DNA of 20,343 nucleotides, taken from contig JADGJH010000149.1 of NCBI GenBank assembly GCA_027596945.1, positions 3,957 to 24,299 of the forward strand. Reading direction: 5' to 3'. Positions 9,161-18,300 of the stretch are shown one piece after another. Each line of letters opens with the position of its first letter. The stretch's first letter is position 1. Position numbers and translations under genes: made by a program. The DNA is from Physocladia obscura (taxonomy: Eukaryota; Chytridiomycota; Chytridiomycetes; Chytridiales; Chytriomycetaceae). The notes beneath the pieces are model-generated. The model saw only the letters and a program-made list of their open reading frames with translations. It did not search any database and was not told where the DNA came from.

Positions 9161-10122
9161 AAGTTGCCCATAAGAACTGTCATGGCACTGCGATTTGCAT
9201 TCAGGACTTCATGTAGCACCATTGCCTGATCTAGAGCTGAACAAAGCAGTCTGAATCCACCTTGGTTATTGTCAAGCCGGGACAGCATTGGTGCCAATTC
9301 AGGAATTAAGAGTCGTTCATAGAGCCACTGAGCAGTGCAAGTGAGTGCAATTGGCCAATAGTTTGCAATTTCTTGGTCAGAGCCTTTTTTCTTGAAGACA
9401 GGAACAATCAAGGCCAGCCTCCAGTCTGAAGGAATTAAGGCAGCCCTGTGTACTAGTTGCAAAAATTTAGCAAGATGTTCAATCATAACATCTTCACCGG
9501 CTGCAATAAGCTCAGCTGGGATTCCCTTGACTCCAGTTGCTTTCCCAAATGGAAGGCCAGCAATTGCTTTCTCCACTGCTTCCAAGTCAAAGATTTCTTC
9601 AGTATTTTGAGGTTGAACTTGAGGGGCTGGTTCAGTCTGGAAGTCAACATTCAATTGACCAGTTGGTTCAGCCCCAAAAGTTGTCCTGAAGTGTTGAGCA
9701 TGCTCCTCAATTTTATCAGAGTCCAGCTTATATCCTGTTCAATCCCTGAATGACTTACCTCTTTTCACTATACACATGAATGCGGCATAATTTTGGGGTA
9801 CAGTCATTTTGTCCACAGCATCCTCAAACAGTGTGCACTTCCTATCAGATACATCTGCCCAATAGTCTTGCTGTACCTGAACCAGCTCTGCCACCATGTC
9901 TTTGATAGTCTGACATGGGAGTTCACTCTCAATTGCATCCTGTGCTTCCACCAACTGTCCACGAATTGTTTCACATTGTTGCTCCAATTCCTCAGTCCAG
10001 ATTCTGATGCAGTCTGTCAGTCGCCTCAAGTCAACCAATTGATGCTGCAGCTGCTTCATCAATCTACTCACAAATTCCAGACCAAGCTGTGTCCACAGCA
10101 GTTTGTAAGTGTGGCAAGACAA
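9157..10122 (-). pseudogene. LINE linker and reverse transcriptase fingers, one frame with one stop
   Basis: One minus-strand frame runs from 10122 to 9157 with a single TGA at 9741-9739. The first part is a helical, Gln/Glu-rich linker (RIWTEELEQQCETIRGQLVE). After the stop comes reverse transcriptase: KATGVKGIPAELI (motif 1, usually KAPGxDGIxxE, with Asp changed to Lys), WRLALIVPVFKKKGS (motif 2), YWPIALTCTAQWLYERLL (usually YRPIxLT) and NQGGFRLLCSALDQ (usually QxGFRxxRST). The Arg-to-Trp and Arg-to-Cys changes and the TGA are what CG-to-TG transitions in Arg codons would give. Near 9165 the motif A Asp is Gly (VLMGN for VLLDI). Confidence 0.82.
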
Positions 10123-10255
10123 GAAACAACAGAAGACAAAGAAGTACTTCCCAAAGATGAAGCGCCTGCAGCAGGATCAAATGGTGTCACAAGGGTGTGT
10201 CCACCAGTACCATCCACCCCTGCTGCAAGGCTTTCAAGAATCTTTTCAAAATCTA

Positions 10256-10931
10256 CTAGAGCACTCTGAGTTTTTTGTTGCATTTATCCAGCTCTGCAAG
10301 ATATTTCTTTGAATATTTAGGCTGTGTGAGACAGCAAATATTCCAATGCACAAATTGTTGGTCAGTTGGTGTAATATCTAGTGGTATTGAAAACATTAGT
10401 GGCCTATGATCAGATCCCCTCAGTGACCACTGTTCATGGACCACAAAGTCAGTGACAGGAAAGTTTGCAAGAAGAAGGTATTCCTCCAACCTAGAAAGTT
10501 GTCCATTTGCCCCTGCCTGATGCCTGGATTTGCAACACTGGGTTTAGAAGTCAGCTTTAAAAAATGTACCTTGAGGATTTAGTATTGAGTCTTTGGTGTC
10601 TTCGCTTATTCTGTATATTAGGCTGTCAAAATGACGAAATCATCTTCCCTCGGTGCTGCAAACAGGCTGTCTGGGTGTTCAAAGACCACTCACAGTTGGT
10701 TGTGTAAGTTGTTTGCAAATGCAAGAATGCCACTGGTGTTTCAACAGCCACCTGGAATCACTTGGTTGTTGTTGTTTGGGTTAGATTTACTATATGAGGC
10801 CTAACAGGGACAGATGCTGTTGGAGAAAGCCAAATTTTCACCAGGTCAATGTTACTATCCATGCTGAACCTCTGGACTTCCTCAGTTTTGCCAGCAAATC
10901 TGTTGAGGTTCACAAAGTGGACTCTGATCAT
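10256..10931 (-). pseudogene. AP-endonuclease-like domain of the LINE, relic
   Basis: A 57-codon frame (10931-10758) starts MIRVHFVNLNRFAGKTEEVQ and reaches IDLVKIWLSPTASVPVRP, matching the N-terminal endonuclease block in which 'ETWL' is expected. The catalytic Glu is lost. After several frame breaks (10757-10490), the frame 10489-10256 has WSLRGSDHRPLMFSI, the conserved SDHxP block that contains the catalytic His. This domain would nick target DNA for target-primed reverse transcription. Confidence 0.7.
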
Positions 10932-10983
10932 TGAAGTTCAGCCACCACAGCCAAAGGGCTTGGTTTTGAAGCCAATGCCATAG

Positions 10984-11259
10984 TCATTGATTCTTCAACC
11001 AAGTCAGCATCCAGGTCCAAAGTGCCTGGTCCAGCTGATTCTCTACTTCCCATTCCAAGATCCTTGTATGTAAACTGTGAGTATGCACTGACAAATGGAA
11101 CAAACAGTTGCAAAAGAGAGTCTTTAGGGGACTCTTGATTGTGTCAAACATTGCACTAGTTGTTGGTTTCTGAGTTGTAAGCTTAGTGTTGTTGCAAGCC
11201 TTAAGCTTGATAGATTTTTCAAAGTCAAAATCCAACAGCATTCTTATAGCTCTTTTCAT
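10984..11259 (-). pseudogene. Probable N-terminal part of the LINE ORF, unrecognised
   Basis: A 91-residue frame immediately upstream of the endonuclease, overlapping a second frame at 11113-10928. No domain is recognised. It is placed in the element only by position and by the same low-CpG composition. Confidence 0.3.
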
Positions 11260-11260
11260 G

Positions 11261-12307
11261 CCTAATTAGTCCATTTCAAATTCTGCATGATTTTACTTGA
11301 TTAGTGATTACACGCTTTTTGGGGTCCTTTCATTTTTCCTTTAGAAAAAATCCAAAAAACAGCTCAAGTTCCCAAAATAAGGAGCCAGTCTTGTACTGCT
11401 GCTTCTGCTGTCACAAACTAGTTGTGTTAGCATATAATGCAGTCAGCATTGAACATTTATGGTTAGTTTTGTTCAGCACCTTGTTGTCATTGTCAGTATT
11501 TTGCAATGTAGCTGCTTAAAGTCTATATTGGAAAAACTGCTTTATTTAACACAATGTCAATTAGGCTCTTTCTGTCATGGCCACTGACATACTTAAACCA
11601 TTGGGCCAAAAACTCACGAGGCTGAGCTACCTCAATTTTCTTGTTCTTGACACTGGTGGCTGTAGTTGACTAACTGGTTGTGACAAAAGAAAAATTTTCA
11701 TTTTGAAAATTAAATGAAACAAAACAGTTGCCAACAATGCAGTGCCAGCTAAGATTGGTCCAGCTCTCTACTCTGGTCTACTACACAAGCCATGCTCTTG
11801 CACAAGATGGTCCAGGTGAGCAATTGGAGCTACTTTTACTAATGTTCTTTTTGTTTTTATTTTCAAAGGTACAGTCTTTCAAACACAGCTCTCACAAACT
11901 GTGAATGGATCTGCTGATGGCAACTGGATGTGCATCTGGTGGCTGTCACACTCAGTTTTGTCTGTGTTTTATTTTAATAAAGCTATTTTTATTTTAAAAT
12001 AAAAACAAATTGAAAACACAGCAGGTGCAGCTGGCTCCATTGCCTGATGGATCTCCATGTGCTACGCACATCAGTGTCAATCCTTGCAGGTAAATGTTGA
12101 TGTCACATGGCTCTTTTTGTTTGTTCGTTTTGTTTTTAAATAATAAATCTCAATTAATTAGATTTTTATTTTTTAAAAACAATGACAAAAACTCACCAGG
12201 AACAGCCAGGCTCACACTTGATGTGTGCCTTTCATCTGTGTTTTCTGTTGTTTGGTGAAAAATTTTTTAAATTTGAAATGAAGATTTTTAATGATAAAAG
12301 AAAAAAC
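11261..12307. other. Repeat-derived, gene-free interval
   Basis: No intact gene. It contains the second copy of the 47-nt direct repeat (11773-11819) and the shared AATAAAGCTATTTTTAT block near 11976. Minus-strand translation around 11820-11580 gives broken protein-like pieces. Two A/T-rich stretches (11690-11720 and 12130-12180) look like simple low-complexity DNA. The glutamate 5-kinase 3' UTR must begin at the right edge; an ATTAAA lies near 12285 on the minus strand. Confidence 0.5.
11773..11819. repeat. Direct repeat, copy 2 (pair at 7806-7852)
   Basis: Same orientation as copy 1 and 3967 bp away, so the two copies bracket the reverse transcriptase and endonuclease of the dead retroelement. 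Confidence 0.7.
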
Positions 12308-13754
12308 TTATATCAAAGCCATATTATCTCTATGAATAACACAATCAGAGTCCACATATCCTAAAATTACATGAATTTCATAACTTTTGCAACCCTTGAT
12401 TCGCAAAATTTCACTTGAGGAGTAGTTCACAATTCCTCTTGCAATTTCCTCCTCTTTTGTTTCAAAATTGACACCAAAAGACTTTAATTTACAGACAATT
12501 TTAATGGCTTGATCACTTGAAAAGTTGCCAGTAACATCTACAATGCCAGCAGCAAATAGACTTTTTTTCTTCCTCAACGCCCGCGCAGCCCCTTCATCAA
12601 CATATAAGCACCCATGATCAGCAAGTCCATGCAGAATCCACCATTTTCTGTCCATCATTGGATTTGGTTTTCTAACAAAGAGTGTGCCGGTACTGGGTTC
12701 GAAGGGTGTTGCAGGATTTTCGCGCCGATGCGTTGCCATTTCATTCAAAATTGTGATCATTCGACGTGGTTCACTGCCAATTGTAATTATTGTGCTACAG
12801 CCAGCAGCAGTTGCAAGTTCGGCAGCAATAAGTTTGGTGGCCATACCCCCAGTTCCAAGTGAAGAGCCAACAGACGCAACGCTCACTTTCAGAGAAGAAA
12901 TATCTTCAACAATTCTGACAGGTTTTGCGTCTGGGTTTGTACGTGGATTATCCGTGTAAAGACATTCAACGTCAGTACAAAGGAAAAGAAAATCTGCATT
13001 CACCATTCCAGCTGTGATTGCTGAAAGCGTATCATTATCGCCAAATCTTATTCCTGAGCTCGAGACTGCATCATTTTCGTTGACGATGGGAACAGTGTTG
13101 AATTTTAAGAGTTCCGTAAATGTATTGCAGGCATTGAGATATTGTGCGCGCTGTAATAAAAACAGAAAGTTTAAGTTTTGTGTTTCAGTTTGCTTTCAAT
13201 AGCATTCTCACTTCAGACAAGCAATCTTTGGTCAGTAAAACTTGCGCAACGGGAATATCAAGTTGGCCAAACAAGTCGTCATATAGAGCCATCAGCCGAC
13301 CCTGGCCTACGGCAGCACAAGCCTGTTTCATAGAAGAAGTTTTCAACAACATTAAACTCGTTAAATCAATCAAAACCTGTTTCATAGCCAACGTATTTGG
13401 ACGCGCATTCAAACCGAGTCTTTTGAGGCCCATTCCAACAGCACCAGAACTAACAATAACAATGCGGTGACCCATCTGGCGTAGTTCCTGAACGGTTTCA
13501 ACCAGCAGCGATAATGACGACATTTTTGGGAAGAGAGTTTTTTCGCTGACTATTGACGACGTTCCGAGTCTAAACATTGAATTGTTTGTTTTTGCTTGTA
13601 GTGTTCACCTCGATTCGCGTTTTGCTTACTTGATTACAACAGTTAACCCAGAGATTGGACTCTGTGCAGTAGCGGATGTTGTTAATGCTCGTGGATTCTT
13701 TGGCGCAGCTGAGCTGTGTAAATTCAAGTGATTCAAATGTTCCACTGACATCAT
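12308..13754 (-). CDS. PRO1: Glutamate 5-kinase (gamma-glutamyl kinase) with PUA domain
   Basis: Catalyses the first step of proline synthesis, ATP-dependent phosphorylation of glutamate to gamma-glutamyl phosphate, in the cytosol. Exons are 13754-13630, 13569-13377, 13322-13212 and 13150-12308, giving 423 aa (yeast Pro1 is 428). Introns are 60, 54 and 61 nt. The amino-acid-kinase domain shows TVVIKLGTSSIVSEKT (about 38-53), VIVSSGAVGMG, VGQGRLMALYDDLF, VNENDAV (167-172), FGDNDTLSA and GTGGMATKL (242-250). The PUA domain is at the C-terminus (from about 311: DRKWWILHGLADHG to CVIHRDN). The start is the first of two adjacent ATGs; an in-frame TGA lies directly before it. The 54-nt middle intron has no stop and is a multiple of three, so the unspliced read is also open (441 aa) but would break the conserved 'xxAVGQGR' block. 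Feedback inhibition by proline is known for the family. The gene is the last of three closely packed minus-strand genes. Confidence 0.95.
13323..13376 (-). other. 54-nt stop-free intron flanked by a 9-nt direct repeat
   Basis: On the coding strand the interval begins GTTTTG and ends AAACAG. The nine bases before it (13385-13377) and its own last nine (13331-13323) are both ATGAAACAG. Removing it joins TLAMKQ to ACAAVGQGR, as in other glutamate 5-kinases, and brings the protein close to the yeast length. Keeping it inserts 18 residues without a stop. Confidence 0.8.
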
Positions 13755-13795
13755 TCAGTCTGATAAGAAATTTTGATGACCTCACAAAAAAAAAA
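13755..13795 (-). other. 41-nt gap between two same-strand genes
   Basis: The stop of the upstream 485-aa gene is followed at once by ten T residues on the coding strand. The glutamate 5-kinase start lies 41 nt after the stop. There is no AATAAA in the gap, and the promoter of the downstream gene must overlap the upstream coding region unless the two are co-transcribed. Confidence 0.7.
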
Positions 13796-15317
13796 TCAAT
13801 TCATTTCCAAAATAACGCGAACAAACTCTTGCTCTTCACCACCTTCACTCAAATCTTCCCACTCGTTATTATTCTTCCAAGCAAACGGATATTCTTCTAT
13901 ATCTTCAACACTTTCTTCAAGTATCTCTCCACTCCTGTTGATTTTCCCCACCATCTTTTTACTTTTATTTTCAATCCATTCTTGAAACAGCTGCGGCCCA
14001 ACGAATTTGATCTTTGACTTTTCAATTTCACCTTCCTGTATGCTATTTTCTTGTTGTTGCTGGTGTGCATTTCGCACCTGAGATTGCACCGTAAATGAGC
14101 TAGATGTAATTGTCCGTCCTTTTTGTGAATTCTTTCCTGTCTCATATTCATTGAAATTGAATGGATCTCCCATCTTCACTGCTGGATTTTTTTGAAACTT
14201 TCGCACTGAAGCGTTAGACTGTATAATGAATTGAGGTCGCCGTTTTTCGGGTTCAGATTTGACTAGTCGAGGGGTTGAATTCCAGGGATTTGAAGAAATT
14301 GATGCATGCGGCGTATGCAGAGATTTTTGTTTATGAGGCAGCTTAAATGCCGATGACGTAATTGATGGTGTACTGCGTTTCTCTTTTGACGTATTGATTT
14401 GCGATTGGGTATTTTTCAAGAAGAATTCATTGCGCAGTTGGACCTTTGGTGACGTGAAATTGAGCGTGTCTTTTTGAAACTCGAACCCATCAGAAACATT
14501 CGAAACCTGCACATACTCCTTAATGGGAGTTGCATAATTTGACGATTTTTGGACTATATTATGTTTTCGCGCAGGTGGTTGGGTAGCGAGCAAGAATTGA
14601 GACGATTGGGAGGAGTGCAAAATCTGACTGGCAGTTTGAGACAATAAAACTGGCGCATCTTTGTTATAATTCAGTTCTGCGCTGGCACACTCTTTTTCCT
14701 CCGGTTCTATGGCGTCCCAATTTTGCCAGTCTTCATATTTCTCTTTTGGGCTTTGAAATTCTTCAATATCGTTCAAAATAGGCTGTTCTTGCAAAAGATT
14801 CTTGTTTTCTTCAAATTTAAGGAATGTTGGAACTGAACTAGCAGTGGCATATTTGAATTTCGGTCTTTTCACGATGCTTGCATTGCCTGCATTTACGACC
14901 GAAAATACAGCTGAAAGATCGGCTTGAATCTGAACTGAATCTTTTGCATTCTCGGATATTAGGTTATTATGTTCGTTTCCCACATTAGCAACTGAATCAT
15001 CCGATTCGAGTCCCAAGGCGTAGCACAGATGCTCGCACAGAAACGAAATATCATCCGCTGGTATCGAAGCAACTATATTGGTAAAGTCCGTGTTGGTATT
15101 GACATTGGAATCATAGGCGGCTGCAATTTTTCCTGCAAAGCCGGAACATGAACAAAAAAGAGCAGAAGCGATTGTCGTTATCGTTGATTTCTGTGTTCGG
15201 GTCTGAATATCGTTTAGCCAAAGATAACAATCCCAAGATCTGGTCGACACTTGCCTGGTGTATTACTTTCCCATTATCAGTAAGCGAATGCGAGTGCAGA
15301 CTTCGCCTTTGTTTCAT
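13796..15317 (-). CDS. Unknown, largely disordered protein (485 aa)
   Basis: Not recognised. The proposed structure is exon 1 at 15317-15267 (17 codons from the first ATG) and exon 2 at 15202-13796, joined by a 64-nt GTAATA...TTCAG intron with a CTAAAC branch-like site, in phase 0. The protein is rich in Ser, Asn, Gln, Glu and Lys. It has one ordered-looking stretch near the N-terminus (DDISFLCEHLCYALGL, about residues 73-88), many SP/TP sites and basic patches in the middle, a short Gln run, and an acidic end (VEDIEEYPFAWKNNNEWEDL). There is no signal peptide, membrane helix or known motif. It may be a phosphorylated scaffold or nuclear protein, but that is a guess. The 5' junction is uncertain: the intron's own sequence also reads as protein (SVDQILGLLSLAKRYS), and one T fewer in the T6 run at 15153-15158 would fuse both frames without an intron. 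It starts 54 nt after the ABC gene. Confidence 0.75.
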
Positions 15318-15371
15318 CGAAAAGAAGGGAAAGATGTTCAATTTTTTACACACTCATTTACGTAAACAAGT

Positions 15372-18300
15372 CTATTTTCTTTGCAATCCAACAATTCCAT
15401 GCAGAGTGTCCTCATTTGCTGCGCCAGTTTCACGAACCATTCCGTGAAAAGCGCCTCCTTCCTGCAGCAGTAATGCACGCGGTGTGTCAAACTGTACTAC
15501 TTTTCCAGAATCCAGAACAATTATACGGTCACAGTCCATTACAGTGTTAAGCCTGTGAGCTATTGTGAGTATGGTAGCATCTTTCATATTTTCTCGCAGT
15601 GTTCTTTGAATGAAATGGTCTGTTTCCAGATCCACATTTGCTGTGCATTCGTCGAGAACAATCAGTTTTGGTTTTCTCAGAATAGCTCGGGCAAGACACA
15701 CAAGTTGCCGTTGGCCAACTGATAGATTTTCTCCCAAAGCATCAACTGAATGAATATTAAATATTGAATGTGTTAGAAACTGAGAGAGAATAAAACGAAA
15801 TGCAATAACCTGTTGCATTCAATCCTCCATCCATTCCCATGACTTGAACCTTTATTCCACTGCTTTCCAAAGCGTCCCAGATATTTAAATCGTTATGTTC
15901 CTCAAAAGGATCAAGGTTAGACCTAATTGTACCTTATTAAGAAAAATATAGGTGGTTTATTAAAATAATCAAAAAATTCAGAACACAAGAAATTGCACCT
16001 GAAAATAATATAGGATCCTGCGGAATAATAGATAAATTCCTCCTTAAATCTTTCAGTCCAAGCTTTGAAATATCCAGTGAGTCAATCGAGACAGACCCAC
16101 TGTCAGGCTCCAAGATTCGAAACAAAGCGAGCATCAACGACGATTTTCCACTTCCAGTGCGACCAACAACGCCAATTTTCTCGTGCTCATGGATTTCCAA
16201 GTTTATATTTTTTAGGACTAGCGGCAATTCGGCTTGATACCGCATTGATAAATTTTCAAATTTGATTTTACCCTGACTTGGCCACCCCACAGGCGGCCGG
16301 AAGGAATCAATTATGCCAGGAGGCTCAACATTTACAATTCTTGCGTAATAATTCAATCTTTCGATGCTTACAAGTTGAACTAAACATAAATAAAATCAAC
16401 ATATAAAACGTAGAAATAGAAAAATAAAAATACAAAAACAACCTTCGGCATCAGTAAATTGGCGGATACATAACGATAGCAGCTGTGTAACTTGCAAAAC
16501 ATATGAAAGTGCAAGCCCAAAAAGAGATGGGTTGATTGTACTTCGAGCAAACACTCCAAACAAAGCCGTAAACAAAATTAAAATATTCCCAATAATTTCA
16601 AGCCGGATGCCAAGCCAGCGCGCCCCTGTCACTTGCAAGTAATATGGAGTATTATTGATATCAATACATTTATCTGTTTTTTCAATAAAACTATATTCAG
16701 TTGTTAGAAGTAGAAGCATAAAATAAAAAGACTTATACCGATCCTGTTCACGATAAGCACGGATTGTCGCAACTCCTGTCATGCTTTCACTTATATGCGC
16801 ATATAAAGGGCTTCTTGTCACTGCATCTAATCGTTTCAATTCCCTGGCGTTCGCTCGGTAAATTGCTTGGAAATAGTAATATACTCCCATTAGCACAGCA
16901 AGCAAGATCAAAAACCATCCGTTTGATACATATGCAACGAGAATAAATGTCGAGATTGCAGTACCAAAAGTGATCAAAAAAAGTCGTATTCCATCAATCA
17001 GAGTGTTATCGATCACGTCTTGGTCTTTAGAAAATCTGTTCAGGACGCGACCCAACGGGTTTGTATCAAAGAATCGAATTGGCGCATGAATAATTCGATT
17101 TAAAGCCTTAAGGTTAAGGATACAGTAATAAAATTTAGTAATAAAAAAGGGGAGTGATAAAAATATAAATAAAAACTTAATACTTGTTTGTGCAGATTGC
17201 TTGCTGCTCGCGTTCCACCAACAGCAATCAAAATAGAAAACAAAACCATCAAAGCTGCTTGCAGCAAGCCGAAACCCAGATAAATAAATAAATATTGTCG
17301 ATCTGATAAGTTGGCGAATGACGTTGAACTCCACAAAACAAGCCATACATCTGTGAGAATAAAACATTCAAAAAAAAAAAAAAAATCAAAAACAACAATA
17401 AAAAACGTTCACAATCACACGTACAAACCGTTTAAAACTTTTGTTGATTGAGTTACGATTAAAACTCCCAGCATTAGCAGCAAGAATCCAGAACCGCCCA
17501 TTGCAATTCCGAATGAATAGAAAATATGATTTTTCACATTTCCTTCACCTCTTTCCTCCTCTTTTACCAATTCAACCCCAACTAGTTGCGGTTTGATTAC
17601 TGGCGCAATATCTTCGTGTTTTTGAAGATCTAATTTTTTCGCCGTCAAGTCAATTTCTGATTCCGTGGGAACGCTGCCATAAGAATTCATCAGCTCATAA
17701 AAATCTCTTCTATTTGCCATTAGTGTCTTGTAACTTCCAAATTCAGCGACTTTTCCGTCTTTCATTGTCAAAACTAAATCGCACTGTGACACGAAATGAA
17801 GCTGATGAGTCACCAAAAGTCGCGTTTTTTTTTTCATTGCAGTTTTGATACCATATTCAAAGATATGTCTACCAACATGGGCTATCAATAATATTAAGAT
17901 ACTTAATCTCAAACAAAATAAAAATGGCACGAACCGTCAACTGCTGACAAAGGATCGTCCATAAGCATAATGTCAGCATCGTAATAGACCAACCGAGCCA
18001 TAGAAACTCTCGCTTTTTGACCTCCACTCAAGTTAATACCCTTTTCTCCAATCTCAACAGCATCACCACCAGACAAAACCTCCAAATCTTTGGTTAAAGC
18101 GCATGCATAGATTGCTGATCTGTACTTGTTTTCATCGAATTGCTTTCCAAATAGGATATTTTCTTTTAAAGAGTCATTCATGATCCATGGTTGCTGAGGT
18201 GCGTAACCAACAGATCCTGAAAAGACAACGCGTGCATCGTTTGAACTTGGTTTGAGTTGTCCAATTAATGCAGATAGCAAAGAAGATTTTCCTGAACCTA

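Larger units (their letters stand above)
6600..11260 (-). mobile_element. Dead APE-type non-LTR retrotransposon (LINE-like), probably with other repeats mixed in
   Basis: Read on the minus strand, the order is a poorly defined N-terminal part (11259-10984), an apurinic-endonuclease-like domain (10931-10256), a linker (10122-9740), reverse transcriptase (9739-8805) and a Cys-His tail (6944-6636). That is the layout of the single long ORF of APE-type LINEs, which nick target DNA and prime reverse transcription at the nick. Frames are broken many times and catalytic residues are lost, so it is inactive. The stretch 8800-6950 is harder to read. It includes an unassigned frame at 8425-8213, a fragment at 7963-7727 that is also represented upstream of the element near 11800, and A/T-rich DNA at 7260-7730 and 8000-8200 with no feature I can support. 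It may be a nest of two elements. I could not find target-site duplications or a poly(A) tail, so the outer borders are approximate. CpG is very rare throughout. Confidence 0.75.

Noticed and set aside
9793..10269. Plus-strand 158-codon ORF
   Set aside because: Antisense to the LINE linker, whose minus-strand frame continues in register into reverse transcriptase.
13570..13785. Minus-strand 71-codon ORF upstream of glutamate 5-kinase as a separate small gene
   Set aside because: The real exon 1 uses another frame that ends in TVVIK and splices in phase into LGTSSIVSEKT.
13676..14017. Plus-strand ORFs over 13676-14017 and 13773-13985
   Set aside because: Shadows of the 3' end of the 485-aa gene and the start of glutamate 5-kinase, rich in Phe/Ser/Leu from antisense A/T-rich codons.
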